Notes: a model not told the origin generated them from the letters alone. A stretch of 64,000 nucleotides of DNA from JALOAD01 sp023228995 [NCBI: Candidatus Muiribacterium halophilum] (GCA_023228995.1 JALOAD010000010.1:1-64000); one strand, 5' to 3'; numbered from the stretch's first letter, positions 17,599 to 27,132 are shown. Numbers and translations are program-made.

Positions 17599-17766
17599 AT
17601 GTTGTGTAGTAAACATCTATGTACTTTTATTGAAGAAATATTCATCATAAATCTTTATGGAACTGATGAACAAAAAAAAATACTAGATGATTTTATAAAA
17701 ACAAGAGATGGTAAATCTCTAAAAAAAATTGTTTCAATAGCTAATTTATTGAAAAAGAGAGGATAA
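17599..17766 (+). CDS. Small LYGTD-family protein, 55 aa
   Basis: A 55-residue reading frame preceded by AAAGGAAG and followed one base later by the next gene. I do not recognise the family from other organisms. It aligns without a gap from its start codon to the first 23 residues of the protein at 52963-53316: FIEEIFIINLYGTD here against FLEELFIVHLYGTD there, then a helix ending IVSIANLLKKR against IVVLATLIEDIKR. The larger paralogue adds a cysteine-rich tail that this one lacks. The protein is predicted to be cytoplasmic, with no signal or membrane segment. Conservation between the two copies is the main evidence that it is real. Confidence 0.75.
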   Translation: MLCSKHLCTFIEEIFIINLYGTDEQKKILDDFIKTRDGKSLKKIVSIANLLKKRG

Positions 17767-17767
17767 A

Positions 17768-18226
17768 ATGAAAAAAGTTAAATTCTTGGTTTTAATATCT
17801 ATTCTTTTATTTGGAACATTTGCTGTAAATGCTAATTCTTTGAATTCTGATGAAGTTTTAAAGCAAGTTGTTGAAAAACCTTATGATTCTGAGCTTTTAT
17901 TTATGGCTTCTGTTGTTAATTATTTTAAAGGTGATTATGATAATTCGTTAAAATATTTTGTTAGAGCTTCTGTTTTTGACCGAGCGATTCTTGTTAGAAA
18001 AGACTATGGCATGATTGATGCTTTGACTAATTATACAAAAGAAATATTGAATAATTCCCAAAAAACAGAGTTGAAGATTTACTCATGTATATTTTTAGAT
18101 AAATTGGGTGAAAAAAAATACTCTTATGCACATTTACAAAATCTATATAATAACGTAAAAGATGAAAGTCAAAAAATTACTATTTCAAGGATATTAAATA
18201 GTATAAGATTCATGAATACTCTATAA
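17768..18226 (+). CDS. Secreted TPR-like protein of unknown function
   Basis: A 152-residue protein with a signal peptide (MKKVKFLVLISILLFGTFAVNA) and a helical remainder. ELLFMASVVNYFKGDYDNSLKYFVRASVFD looks like one TPR unit; later helices are weaker. It starts two bases after the small LYGTD gene, so both come from one transcript. No catalytic motif is seen. The role is unknown; it resembles the many other short TPR exports in this window. Confidence 0.65.
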   Translation: MKKVKFLVLISILLFGTFAVNANSLNSDEVLKQVVEKPYDSELLFMASVVNYFKGDYDNSLKYFVRASVFDRAILVRKDYGMIDALTNYTKEILNNSQKTELKIYSCIFLDKLGEKKYSYAHLQNLYNNVKDESQKITISRILNSIRFMNTL

Positions 18227-18293
18227 CTATTTCTAAATTTATTCGTATATTATTTTCTGTTATTTTTGCATTTTTCTTTATTCTTTTTTTCTC

Positions 18294-18322
18294 TTGACTA
18301 AAGTTTAGGTCAAATGTAATAT
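18294..18322 (+). promoter_or_regulatory. Sigma-70-type promoter for nfnAB
   Basis: TTGACT at 18294-18299, a 17-bp spacer and TAATAT at 18317-18322. The predicted leader to the nfnA start is about 78 nt; no obvious riboswitch fold was seen in it. Confidence 0.75.
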
Positions 18323-18406
18323 TATTCTATTAGAAACCATTGTTTAATTATAGAGATATATTTAAAGATTAAACATTTAAAAAAAATGTGTTAATTGGAG
18401 TTGTGT

Positions 18407-19222
18407 ATGAAGAAAAATGAAATTATGGAAAAAAAGAAATTAAGTGATGGAAGTTATTTATTTAAAATATATAACCCGGAAGTTGCTAAGAATTCTTATG
18501 CGGGTAATTTTGTTATTGTAATTGCTAAAGATGGCTCAGAGAGAATTCCTCTTACAATAATGGAATATACTGATGAATGGATTAGTATTGTTATTCAGCC
18601 AATAGGTTTTTCTACTAAAGAAATTTGCTTTTTGGAAGAAAAAGATTGTTTTTCTGGTATTATGGGTCCTCTTGGTAAAAAAATCGAAAATAAAAAATAT
18701 GGAACTATACTTTTTGTTGCGGGTGGTATTGGTATAGCTCCGGTAATTCCTCAGATGATGGAATTCAAAAAAACTGATAATAAAATAATTCTTATACATG
18801 GTGCTAGAGATGGTGAACATATAATTCTCGAGAAAGAGTCTAAAAAATATACTGATAATTATATTATTTGTACAGATGATGGTTCTATGGGTAAAAAAGG
18901 TCTTGTGACCAATGCTATGAAAGAGCTTATAGAAAGTGGTGAAAAAATAGATCATATTGTAACTATTGGTCCTCTTATAATGATGAAATTTGTATCAGAT
19001 CTTTCTAAAAATTATAGTATTCCAACGACTGCAAGTCTTAATACTATAATGCTTGACGGTACCGGAATGTGCGGTAGTTGTAGAGTAGAATATGATGGTG
19101 AAGTTAAATTTGCATGTGTTGATGGTCCTGATATGGATGCTCATAAAATAAATTTCGATGTTCTTTTAAGAAGAAATGCTAGATTTAAAAGTCTTGAATT
19201 AGTTAATGGAGAAAAAAAATGA
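18407..19222 (+). CDS. nfnA: NfnA-like FAD/2Fe-2S subunit of ferredoxin:NADP transhydrogenase
   Basis: The 271-residue protein has a ferredoxin-reductase-like fold: FAD-binding N-terminal barrel with ERIPLTIMEY, the nucleotide segment FVAGGIGIAPVIPQM, and a C-terminal cysteine group GTGMCGSCRVEYDG...FACVDGP that binds a [2Fe-2S] cluster. NfnAB couples NADH and reduced ferredoxin to NADP reduction by flavin bifurcation in anaerobes; the pair is also annotated SudBA. The ATG at 18407 is six bases from GGAG. Its TGA overlaps the nfnB ATG. The family also includes dihydroorotate dehydrogenase electron-transfer subunits, but the neighbour settles the choice. Confidence 0.9.
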   Translation: MKKNEIMEKKKLSDGSYLFKIYNPEVAKNSYAGNFVIVIAKDGSERIPLTIMEYTDEWISIVIQPIGFSTKEICFLEEKDCFSGIMGPLGKKIENKKYGTILFVAGGIGIAPVIPQMMEFKKTDNKIILIHGARDGEHIILEKESKKYTDNYIICTDDGSMGKKGLVTNAMKELIESGEKIDHIVTIGPLIMMKFVSDLSKNYSIPTTASLNTIMLDGTGMCGSCRVEYDGEVKFACVDGPDMDAHKINFDVLLRRNARFKSLELVNGEKK

Positions 19223-20592
19223 AAGAAAGAATGAAAATGAGAGAACAGAATCCTTTAGAGAGAAAAAATAATTTTGAAGAAGTAACTTTGGGTTACAATG
19301 AACAGGAAGCTTTACATGAAGCTTCAAGATGTCTTGAATGTAAAACTGCTCCATGTAAAACAGGTTGTCCAGCTAATGTTCTTATTCCTGAGTTTATAAA
19401 AGAGATAAAAAATAAAGATTTTAAAAAAGCTCACTATATTCTTAAACTAAAAAATAATCTTCCAGCAGTTTGTGGCAGAGTTTGTCCTCAAGAAGTACAA
19501 TGTGAGGCAAAATGTGTTCTTGCAAAAAAAGGAAATGCTGTTGCAATTGGTAGACTTGAAAGGTTTATTGCGGATTTTGGTATAAAAAATAATCTTTCTC
19601 TTGATATTGAAAGTAAATCTAATAGTATTAAAGTTGCTGTAATTGGAAGTGGTCCTGCTGGCATAACATGTGCAGCTGATCTTGCTAAAGAAGGTTTTGA
19701 AGTTTATCTTTATGAAGCACTTCATAAAGCTGGTGGAGTTATGGTTTATGGGATTCCAGAGTTTAGACTTCCAAAAAGTATTGTTGAGCATGAGATTAAT
19801 AAGATTCAGGAGCTTGGTGTTAAGCTTGAGACAAACATGGTATTTGGCAAAAATATTAATCTCTCAGATCTTAAAGAAAAAGGATTTAAGGCTGTTTTTA
19901 TAGGTAGCGGAGCTGGTCTTCCTAAGTTTATGAATATACAGGGAGAAGAACTTAATACATGTTATTCGGCTAATGAATTCCTTACTCGGATTAATCTTCT
20001 TAAAGCTTATAAATTTCCTGAATTTAAAACTCCTGTTATTGTTGGCAAAAAAACTGTTGTGGTTGGTGGTGGTAATGTTGCTATGGATGCTGCAAGATGT
20101 GCATTAAGACTTGGAGCTGATGTAACTTTGATTTATAGAAGAACTCAAAAGGAAATGCCAGCAAGAGTTGAAGAAGTTCATCATGCTATGGAAGAAGGTA
20201 TTAAGTTTGAATTTCTTAATAATCCTGTAAGATATGAAGGTGATGAAAAGGGATTTGTTAAAAAAGTTTTTGTTGAGAGGATGAAACTTGGTGAACCTGA
20301 CGCTTCTGGGAGAAGAAGACCTGAAAAAACAGGTGAAATTAGAGAATTTGAAGCTGATAGCGTTGTTGTTGCTATAGGAAATAGTCCGAATCCTGTTATT
20401 CAGCAGAATCTTAAAGATCTTAAGACTACAAAATGGGGAACAATTGAAGTTGATGAAAATAATAATACAAGCATTCCTGGAATATTTGCAGGTGGAGATA
20501 TTACAACAGGTGCTGCAACTGTTATTGAAGCTATTGGAGCTGGTAAAAAAGCAGCAATGTCAATTGTAAATTATATTAAAAATAATAAATAA
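19219..20592 (+). CDS. nfnB: NfnB-like subunit (glutamate-synthase small-chain family)
   Basis: A 457-residue flavoprotein. The N-terminal region has two cysteine groups, CLECKTAPCKTGCPANV and CGRVCPQEVQCEAKC, that bind two [4Fe-4S] clusters. Two Rossmann motifs follow: VIGSGPAGITCAADLA for FAD and VVGGGNVAMDAARCALRLG for NADPH, and the end AGGDITTGAATVIEAIGAGK is typical of the family. Beside nfnA this forms the electron-bifurcating transhydrogenase rather than glutamate synthase, since no large GltB subunit is present. It would balance NADH, NADPH and ferredoxin pools, which matters for the BMC pathway downstream. Confidence 0.92.
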   Translation: MKERMKMREQNPLERKNNFEEVTLGYNEQEALHEASRCLECKTAPCKTGCPANVLIPEFIKEIKNKDFKKAHYILKLKNNLPAVCGRVCPQEVQCEAKCVLAKKGNAVAIGRLERFIADFGIKNNLSLDIESKSNSIKVAVIGSGPAGITCAADLAKEGFEVYLYEALHKAGGVMVYGIPEFRLPKSIVEHEINKIQELGVKLETNMVFGKNINLSDLKEKGFKAVFIGSGAGLPKFMNIQGEELNTCYSANEFLTRINLLKAYKFPEFKTPVIVGKKTVVVGGGNVAMDAARCALRLGADVTLIYRRTQKEMPARVEEVHHAMEEGIKFEFLNNPVRYEGDEKGFVKKVFVERMKLGEPDASGRRRPEKTGEIREFEADSVVVAIGNSPNPVIQQNLKDLKTTKWGTIEVDENNNTSIPGIFAGGDITTGAATVIEAIGAGKKAAMSIVNYIKNNK

Positions 20593-20672
20593 TATGATAT
20601 GCTGTTTTTAATAATATATTTTTTATTACAGAGGATTTAAAAAAATTAATAAAAAAACGGGAGGATTTGTTA

Positions 20673-21914
20673 ATGCTTACTCACATTAAAGGGAAAGATA
20701 AGGAAGTTTACGATGCTATAATTTTGGAAGCTGGAAGACAAGAAGATAAACTAGAGATGATAGCTAGTGAAAATTTTGTATCGCAGGCTGTAATGGAAGC
20801 AAATGGCTGTGTTATGACAAATAAATATGCTGAAGGATATCCTGGAAAAAGATATTATGGTGGTTGTGAAAATGTTGATATAGTTGAAAATCTTGCTATT
20901 GATAGAGCTAAAAAACTTTTTAATGCTCCTTATGCAAATGTTCAACCTCATTCAGGATCTCAGGCTAATATGGGTGTTTATTTTGCTTTTCTTAAACCAG
21001 GTGATACGATTTTGGGTATGAATCTTTCTCATGGTGGACATCTTACTCATGGGTCTCCTGTAAATTTTTCTGGTATATTTTATAATGTTATTCCCTATGG
21101 AGTAAAAGAAGGTGTTGAAACTATAGATTATGAAGAAGTAGAAAGACTTGCTTTAGAAAATAAACCTAAGATGATTGTTGTTGGAGCTTCAGCTTATCCA
21201 AGAATAATAGATTTTAAAAAATTTAGAGAAATTGCTGATAAAATTGGAGCTTATATATTAGCTGATATTGCACATATAGCAGGACTTGTAGTAGCAGGTC
21301 TTCATCCTTCTCCGTTTCCTCATTGTCATTTTGTTACAACAACTACTCATAAAACTCTAAGAGGTCCAAGAGGTGGTATGATAATGTGCTCAGATGAAGA
21401 ACATGCTGCTAATATAAATAAAATTATATTTCCTGGAATTCAGGGTGGTCCTTTAATGCATACAATAGCTGCAAAAGCTGTAGCTTTTGGTGAAGCTTTA
21501 GAACCTAATTTTAGAGATTATCAAAAACAAGTTATTAAAAATGCAAGTTTTCTTGCTGATGAATTAAAGAAAAAAGGATTTAAGATTGTTTCAGATGGTA
21601 CAGATAATCATCTTCTTTTAATTGATGTCCTTACTTCTAGAGGAATTTCAGGTAAAAAAGCTGAAAGACTTCTTGATGAAGCTGGTATAACATCAAATAA
21701 AAACACTATTCCTTTTGACAAAAAAAGTCCTTTCATAACAAGTGGAGTAAGAATTGGAACTCCAGCTCTTACAACAAGAGGAATGAAAGAAAAAGAAATG
21801 AGTGTTATAGCTTCATTTATTGATAGAGTTTTAACATCTCAGGATGAAGAAACTATTAAACAGGTTAAAGAAGAGGTAAAAACTCTTACAAGTAAGTTTC
21901 CATTATATAAATAA
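20673..21914 (+). CDS. glyA: Serine hydroxymethyltransferase
   Basis: GlyA converts serine and tetrahydrofolate to glycine and methylene-THF using PLP. Diagnostic stretches are [43 protein letters not shown] and the Schiff-base lysine region [13 protein letters not shown]. At 413 residues it is full length. The ATG at 20673 lies seven bases after GGGAGG and is preferred over a TTG six bases earlier. It overlaps the next gene (TAATG), a lipoate-ligase-like protein, hinting at a link to glycine cleavage. Confidence 0.97.
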   Translation: MLTHIKGKDKEVYDAIILEAGRQEDKLEMIASENFVSQAVMEANGCVMTNKYAEGYPGKRYYGGCENVDIVENLAIDRAKKLFNAPYANVQPHSGSQANMGVYFAFLKPGDTILGMNLSHGGHLTHGSPVNFSGIFYNVIPYGVKEGVETIDYEEVERLALENKPKMIVVGASAYPRIIDFKKFREIADKIGAYILADIAHIAGLVVAGLHPSPFPHCHFVTTTTHKTLRGPRGGMIMCSDEEHAANINKIIFPGIQGGPLMHTIAAKAVAFGEALEPNFRDYQKQVIKNASFLADELKKKGFKIVSDGTDNHLLLIDVLTSRGISGKKAERLLDEAGITSNKNTIPFDKKSPFITSGVRIGTPALTTRGMKEKEMSVIASFIDRVLTSQDEETIKQVKEEVKTLTSKFPLYK

Positions 21915-22627
21915 TGAAAAAAGCATTTTTTATAGATTATAATCAATATTCAGCAGCCTTTAATATGGCTGCTGATTTTTTTATTCATAAAAAATGTGAA
22001 TTAGAAAATTGTTGTTTTTTAAGGTTTTATGGTTTTATTAATAAAACTATAACATTGGGGAGATTTCAAAAAGCTGATTTTTTAAATAATAATGAATACA
22101 ATGATTATGATAAAGCTTTTAGAATGAGTGGTGGAAGAGCTGTTTTTCATGAAAATGATTTTACATATTGTTTTACATCATCGTTTGATTTCTTTGAAGA
22201 CAAGTCTATAAAAGCTAGTTATAATAAAATATCAAAACCATTTATAAATGTATTAAGCCAAAAAGGAATTGAAGTAGATGTTTATAAAAAAGCAAGTAAA
22301 GATTATTTTTCAAAAGAATTGTGTTTTTCATCTGTTTCTTTATATGAAATAAAATCAAATGGCAAAAAGTTATTGGGAAGTGCACAATATAGAACTGATA
22401 AAGCATTATCACAGCATGGAACTATGTATTATGAAATACCTTCATTTTATAAAAATAATAGATTTAGCGAAGATATTGAAATGTGTTCTTTAGTTAAAGA
22501 AAAGGATTTTATAATGCTTTTAAAAAACGAATTTGAAAAAGTTTTTAATGTTAAATTTGAAAATTATATTTTTTCTAGTCAGGATAAACAGAATATTCTT
22601 AATTTAGGTGAGAAGTTTGAAATATAA
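21914..22627 (+). CDS. lplA: Lipoate-protein ligase A family protein
   Basis: A 237-residue member of the biotin/lipoate ligase fold. RMSGGRAVFHENDFTY (70-85) corresponds to the RxxGGGAVxHD substrate loop, and GKKLLGSAQYR (150-160) contains the conserved lysine that contacts the lipoyl-adenylate. Such enzymes attach lipoate or octanoate to GcvH or to E2 subunits. The gene shares its first base with the glyA stop and ends at a strong terminator, so glyA-lplA is one transcript. That pairing suggests its target is the glycine cleavage H protein. Octanoyltransferase (LipM type) is an alternative. Confidence 0.82.
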   Translation: MKKAFFIDYNQYSAAFNMAADFFIHKKCELENCCFLRFYGFINKTITLGRFQKADFLNNNEYNDYDKAFRMSGGRAVFHENDFTYCFTSSFDFFEDKSIKASYNKISKPFINVLSQKGIEVDVYKKASKDYFSKELCFSSVSLYEIKSNGKKLLGSAQYRTDKALSQHGTMYYEIPSFYKNNRFSEDIEMCSLVKEKDFIMLLKNEFEKVFNVKFENYIFSSQDKQNILNLGEKFEI

Positions 22628-22656
22628 AAAAAGCCACCATAAAGGTGGCTTTTTTG
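22626..22656. terminator. Bidirectional Rho-independent terminator
   Basis: AGCCACC (22632-22638) and GGTGGCT (22644-22650) form a 7-bp stem with A-tract before and T-tract after. It separates two convergent genes and can serve both strands. Confidence 0.92.
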
Positions 22657-22666
22657 TTATAGCATA

Positions 22667-24136
22667 TTATCTTAATATATTTTTCATTTCATTTGCTTCA
22701 GAAGTTCCTGGGAATTCTTTTATAAGTTTTTCTGCAACTTTTTTAGCCATTTCCATATTTCCCATTTCAATATAACAGTTAGCTATGCCATAATACACTT
22801 TATTTAAAGGTGCATTTTCGGTTTTTACTAATGTTTTGTAAACATTTAAAGCTTCAGTGTAATTACCTTGTTCAATATAACTTTCTGCAAGCATTATTGA
22901 TGCAGTAACACCAAGTTCTTTGTTATCTGTCAATGTCTGTAATCTTTCTTGTGCAAGATCACTATCTCTAAAATCATACTGTGCTTCAATAGCATTTTTC
23001 ATCTGTACTCTAGCAGATATTACATTAAACTTAAATGCTGGAGAATAATCAGACCATGTCGAACCTATTCTTTGTTTTACTTTCCATCTATAAGTTTTAT
23101 TTGCTGCTAGTCTTGAAGCAGGAAGTGAATAATTTTTTGTATTCAAATTCTGTTGTACAATGTTATTATTGTTTATTTCATAAATTATTATTTCAAATTC
23201 TTGACCAGAACCTGTCCATGAAAAATTTATATTACCATTAGAAGTAACATTAGTATCTCTTGCTGGATTAACAAGGTCAGGAGCATATACTGCATTTGGA
23301 TTAGCTCCAGCATTAGGATTGTTATTGCCTGTATTTGGAGATGGAGAAGGCTGATAAGGAATCTGATTAGGATCATTATAAAGATCTCTTCTTTCAACTC
23401 TGAATATAATAGGTTGACTATAATTAGACCAATCAGCAAAAGCTGAACCTACTAAAGGTATATCTGTTACAAATCCTGCTCGATTATTTCTGGCTATTTG
23501 CCATTTATACTCACCTGATCTAAAATCATCAGCTTCCATAGTATAGCTTTTACTATTTACAATTTTTTCTTTGATTTTTCTGCCATTTCCTTCATATATT
23601 CTAATCTGAAACTGTTTTCCGTTAAGTTCGTCAGACCAGTTAAAAGTTATTCTATCTCTTTTATTGTGAAATAAAACTCTTGTGCCTGACTGGGGATAAC
23701 CAGGGTTTGGAGGATTATTTGCATCAATATTACCCCAATTTGTTCCAACACCAGGAGTTCCAGGAGCTGGATATGGATTTGGATTATTTACATAACCAGG
23801 ATTTCCACCTTTTTCTGCAAAAAGTGTTACAATTACCTCTCCTTTTGCACTTTCCATAAGCGATTTACTTATGTGCATAGTGAAAGAATAGCTATTAGCA
23901 GTTAATCCTTCATTTCTAACAGAAGCATCTCCTCTAGGTACAATAGATCTGCTTATAAATACATAACCTTGATTTAAAAGATTAAAAGGCATGTTTACTA
24001 CATGATCAAAATCTTTTGAACTCTCAAAAGGTCCAACCTTATGAGAAAATTTTTCAGTTATTTGAGTTGTTGCTGCAAATGAAGTAAAAGAGAGCACAAA
24101 TAACATAATAATTAGAAAGCTTAAATTTTTTTTCAT
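22667..24136 (-). CDS. Secreted modular protein with FnIII-like and TPR domains
   Basis: A signal peptide (MKKNLSFLIIMLFVLSFTSFA) leads a 489-residue export. The N-terminal 110 residues are unrecognised, followed by a proline/asparagine-rich linker. Two fibronectin-III-like beta domains share a pattern: FNWSDELNGKQFQIRIYE...YKWQIAR and FSWTGSGQEFEIIIYE...YRWKVKQ. A second P/N/G-rich linker (about 265-285) separates them. The last 110 residues are TPRs (YTEALNVYKTLVKTE, GNMEMAKKVAEKLIKEFPGT). This looks like a cell-surface or periplasmic scaffold. It is one of few minus-strand genes and has its own promoter and terminator. Confidence 0.75.
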   Translation of the reverse strand: MKKNLSFLIIMLFVLSFTSFAATTQITEKFSHKVGPFESSKDFDHVVNMPFNLLNQGYVFISRSIVPRGDASVRNEGLTANSYSFTMHISKSLMESAKGEVIVTLFAEKGGNPGYVNNPNPYPAPGTPGVGTNWGNIDANNPPNPGYPQSGTRVLFHNKRDRITFNWSDELNGKQFQIRIYEGNGRKIKEKIVNSKSYTMEADDFRSGEYKWQIARNNRAGFVTDIPLVGSAFADWSNYSQPIIFRVERRDLYNDPNQIPYQPSPSPNTGNNNPNAGANPNAVYAPDLVNPARDTNVTSNGNINFSWTGSGQEFEIIIYEINNNNIVQQNLNTKNYSLPASRLAANKTYRWKVKQRIGSTWSDYSPAFKFNVISARVQMKNAIEAQYDFRDSDLAQERLQTLTDNKELGVTASIMLAESYIEQGNYTEALNVYKTLVKTENAPLNKVYYGIANCYIEMGNMEMAKKVAEKLIKEFPGTSEANEMKNILR

Positions 24137-24165
24137 ATATTCCTCCGCATTTATTACTTTCCTTA

Positions 24166-24195
24166 ATTATAAGGAGTAATTTATACATTGGTCAA
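24166..24195 (-). promoter_or_regulatory. Sigma-70-type promoter, minus strand
   Basis: Read on the minus strand: TTGACC (24195-24190), 18-bp spacer, perfect TATAAT (24171-24166), then GGAGG at 24146-24142 before the ATG at 24136. It drives the secreted FnIII/TPR gene. Confidence 0.82.
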
Positions 24196-24208
24196 GTGAT
24201 TTTTTTTA

Positions 24209-24237
24209 TTGATTTTAAAATTTCTATTATGTAATAT
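24209..24237 (+). promoter_or_regulatory. Sigma-70-type promoter for aspS and the BMC genes
   Basis: TTGATT at 24209-24214, 17-bp spacer and TAATAT at 24232-24237. It lies back to back with the minus-strand promoter. About 57 nt of leader precede the aspS start. Confidence 0.68.
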
Positions 24238-24301
24238 AAAAGTTTAGAGTTTAATGTTGTTTATAGGTTTTATAAATTTTAATTTATTATGGGGATATAC
24301 A

Positions 24302-26080
24302 ATGAAAAGAACAGAATATTGTGGCAGGATAAACAAAGATAATATAGATGAACAAGTTGTTCTTAAAGGCTGGGTTCATAGAAGAAGAGATCTTGGAAAT
24401 CTTATTTTTATACAGTTAAGAGATCGTGAAGGAATAATACAACTTGTTTTTGATCCTGAAAAATGTTCAAAAGAAGTTATGGAATGTGCAAAATTATTAA
24501 GAAGTGAATTTGTAATTGAAGTTTTGGGTAAAGTAATTGCAAGAACTATAGAAAATATTAATCCTGAAATGAGTACTGGGGAATTTGAAGTATTGGCTGA
24601 AAATCTTGAAATATTAAATTCTTCAGAATTAATTCCATTTCATATTGATGATAATGTAAATGTTTCTGAAAATTTAAGACTAAAATATAGATATTTGGAT
24701 TTAAGACGGGATTTTATGAAAGATACAATATGGTTTAGATATAAAGTTCTTGATTGTATAAGAAAATTTATGGGTGAAAAAGAGTTTATTGAAATTGAAA
24801 CTCCATTTTTAATAAAATCAACACCTGAAGGTGCTAGAGATTTTGTTGTTCCTTCAAGAATGCATACTGGTAAATTTTATGCACTTCCTCAATCTCCACA
24901 GCTTTTTAAACAGCTTCTTATGGTTGCAGCATTTGATAAGTATTTTCAAATTGCAAGATGTTTTAGAGATGAAGATGCTCGAGCTGATAGACAAACTGAT
25001 TTTACTCAGCTTGATATTGAAATGAGTTTTGTATCTCAGGATGAAATATTTACATTGATGGAAGATTTATTTAAAAAAGTTTTTAAAGAAACAATGAATA
25101 TTGATATAAAAACTCCTTTTGATAGGATAGATTATGATATATCTATGGATAAATATGGTTCTGACAAGCCTGAAAGAAGATATAATATGTTTCTTAATGA
25201 TATTACCAGTCTTTTTGAAAAAAGTGAATTTAAGGTTTTTAAAGAAAATATAGAAAATGGTGGAGTTATAAAAGCTATTGTACTTAAAGGGAAAAGTACG
25301 GATATATCCAGGAAAAAAGTTGGAGAATATGAAGAATTTGTAAAAAAATTCAAAGCAAAAGGGCTTGCTTTTGTTAAGTATGAAAACAATTCTTTTAGTG
25401 GTGGAATAGCTAAGTTTGTTGAACCTATAAAACAAAAATTTATAGAAATGCTTAATCTTGAGGATAAAGATATTGTGTTTTTTGGAAGCGATTCTAAAAA
25501 AATAGTAAACAATGTTCTTGGTAATTTAAGACTTAAACTTATTAAAGAATTTGATTTAATTGAAGATAAATCGGTTTTTGATTTTTGTTGGGTTACAAGA
25601 TTTCCTCTTTTTGAAAAAGATGATAATGGAAATTGGATTGCTATGCATCATCTTTTTAGTATGCCAACACATGATACTGTTGAATTTGTAGATACAGATC
25701 CTGGTAAAGTATATGGTCAACTTTATGACCTTGTTATAAATGGCAATGAAGCTGCAAGCGGAAGTATTAGAATACATAATGCGAAATTACAGAAAAAAAT
25801 AATTGGTATTACTGGAATGAGTGAAAAAGAAATGGAACAGAAATTTGGATTTCTTTTGGAAGCATTTAAATATGGAGCTCCGCCTCATGGTGGAATTGCT
25901 CCCGGTATAGATAGACTTATTATGATTATGAAAGGGCTTGATAATATTAAAGATGTTATAGCTTTTCCTAAAACAAATAATCAGCTTTGTCTTCTTACGG
26001 GTGCTCCAGATTTTTTATCCATAGAGCAGTTGAATGAGATCGGAATAAAAATGGAGGAAAAAAATAATGGACAAGAATGA
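24302..26080 (+). CDS. aspS: Aspartyl-tRNA synthetase
   Basis: This class II synthetase charges tRNA-Asp. The 592-residue protein begins with the OB-fold anticodon domain (VVLKGWVHRRRDLGNLIFIQLRD), then motif 2 (FQIARCFRDEDARADRQTDFTQLD) and motif 3 (PPHGGIAPGIDRLIMIM), with the bacterial GAD insertion between. The long bacterial architecture is complete. The ATG at 24302 follows GGGGA; an upstream in-frame start lacks homology. The 3' end overlaps pduL by 14 bp, so the BMC operon is read on from a housekeeping gene. Discriminating versus non-discriminating cannot be judged from sequence alone. Confidence 0.95.
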   Translation: MKRTEYCGRINKDNIDEQVVLKGWVHRRRDLGNLIFIQLRDREGIIQLVFDPEKCSKEVMECAKLLRSEFVIEVLGKVIARTIENINPEMSTGEFEVLAENLEILNSSELIPFHIDDNVNVSENLRLKYRYLDLRRDFMKDTIWFRYKVLDCIRKFMGEKEFIEIETPFLIKSTPEGARDFVVPSRMHTGKFYALPQSPQLFKQLLMVAAFDKYFQIARCFRDEDARADRQTDFTQLDIEMSFVSQDEIFTLMEDLFKKVFKETMNIDIKTPFDRIDYDISMDKYGSDKPERRYNMFLNDITSLFEKSEFKVFKENIENGGVIKAIVLKGKSTDISRKKVGEYEEFVKKFKAKGLAFVKYENNSFSGGIAKFVEPIKQKFIEMLNLEDKDIVFFGSDSKKIVNNVLGNLRLKLIKEFDLIEDKSVFDFCWVTRFPLFEKDDNGNWIAMHHLFSMPTHDTVEFVDTDPGKVYGQLYDLVINGNEAASGSIRIHNAKLQKKIIGITGMSEKEMEQKFGFLLEAFKYGAPPHGGIAPGIDRLIMIMKGLDNIKDVIAFPKTNNQLCLLTGAPDFLSIEQLNEIGIKMEEKNNGQE

Positions 26081-26732
26081 AATCGCTGATATTGTTAGAA
26101 GTGTTGTTGGTGAATACAGGGGAGATGAAAATGAAAAATACAATAATAATAATAAAAAAGTTTCTTTAAATTCTTTTCCTGTATCTGTTTCAAACAGACA
26201 TATTCATATTTGTAAATCTGATTTAGAATGTATTTTTGGAAAAGGATATGAATTAAAAAGGATGAAAGAGCTTTCTCAGCCTGGCCAATTTGCATGTGAA
26301 GAAAAAGTTATTATTGTTGGACCTAAAGGAAGTATTGAAAATGTTAGAATACTTGGACCTGAAAGAAAAGAAACTCAGGTAGAAATAAGTGTTACTGATA
26401 CTTTCAAATTAGGAATTCCTGTTTTTGTAAGAGATTCTGGAGATCTTTCAGGAACTCCTGGTCTTACAGTATGCGGCCCTAAAGGCAGTGTTTATATTGA
26501 AAAAGGTGCAATAGTAGCTAAAAGACATATACATTTTTCTGAAAATGATGCAAAAAAATTTAATGTTAAAGATAAAGAAAAAGTTAATGTTTTAATAGAA
26601 GGCGAAAAAGGCGGAATTTTCTCTGATGTTCTTGTTAGAGTATCAAACTCATACGCACTTGATATGCATATTGATACAGATGAAGGAAATGCTTTTGGAA
26701 TAGGGAGAAATACTAAAGGTCAGATTAGTTAA
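26067..26732 (+). CDS. pduL: BMC phosphotransacylase PduL with encapsulation peptide
   Basis: PduL turns acyl-CoA and phosphate into acyl-phosphate and CoA, recycling CoA inside microcompartments. The two PTAC domains show zinc-binding histidine motifs VSNRHIHI and KRHIHFSE, and the closing HIDTDEGNAF. The first 17 residues (MDKNEIADIVRSVVGEY) form an amphipathic helix followed by a polar, Asn-rich linker, the usual form of a BMC encapsulation peptide. The 221-residue length is normal for the peptide-bearing form. It is the first BMC gene; a 118-bp gap separates it from the shell genes. Confidence 0.95.
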   Translation: MDKNEIADIVRSVVGEYRGDENEKYNNNNKKVSLNSFPVSVSNRHIHICKSDLECIFGKGYELKRMKELSQPGQFACEEKVIIVGPKGSIENVRILGPERKETQVEISVTDTFKLGIPVFVRDSGDLSGTPGLTVCGPKGSVYIEKGAIVAKRHIHFSENDAKKFNVKDKEKVNVLIEGEKGGIFSDVLVRVSNSYALDMHIDTDEGNAFGIGRNTKGQIS

Positions 26733-26850
26733 AAAATAATATAAATCAAGTTTAATTGAAAAAACTGAATTTTTGTTTTAAACTTTAAAAAGTGAAAAAA
26801 TTATAGTTCTTTTTTTAATTTAGTAAAAAACATATTGTGGAGGATTTATA

Positions 26851-27132
26851 ATGAACAATGCTTTAGGTATGATTGAAACTAAAGGTTTGGTTGCAATGAT
26901 TGATGCTGCTGACGCTATGGTTAAAGCAGCTAATGTAAAACTTGTAGGATATGAAAAAATTGGTGGTGGTTATGTGACAGCTCTTGTAAGAGGAGATGTT
27001 GCTGCTGTTAAAGCTGCTACAGAAGCTGGAGCTCAGGCTGCTTCAAAAATCGGTGAACTTGTATCAGTACATGTAATCCCAAGACCACATGAAAATCTCG
27101 AAGATATTCTTCCTATTGGAAAAGCTGAATAA
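26851..27132 (+). CDS. BMC-H hexameric shell protein (PduA/EutM type)
   Basis: A 93-residue single BMC domain: [57 protein letters not shown] in outline, ending [15 protein letters not shown]. Six copies form the hexagonal tile whose central pore is lined by the loop with KIGGGY. GGAGG precedes the ATG. It is very similar to the second hexamer at 33213-33479, so the shell facets may be mixed. The upstream AT-rich 118 bp may hold a promoter, but no clear pair of hexamers was found. Confidence 0.97.
   Translation: MNNALGMIETKGLVAMIDAADAMVKAANVKLVGYEKIGGGYVTALVRGDVAAVKAATEAGAQAASKIGELVSVHVIPRPHENLEDILPIGKAE

Noticed and set aside
18536-18955. Minus-strand open frame within nfnA
   Set aside because: It is the Phe/Asn/Thr-rich reverse reading of a well-supported gene; no ribosome site or family likeness.
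25067-25512. Two minus-strand open frames within aspS
   Set aside because: Low-complexity reverse readings of the synthetase; the coding strand is certain.
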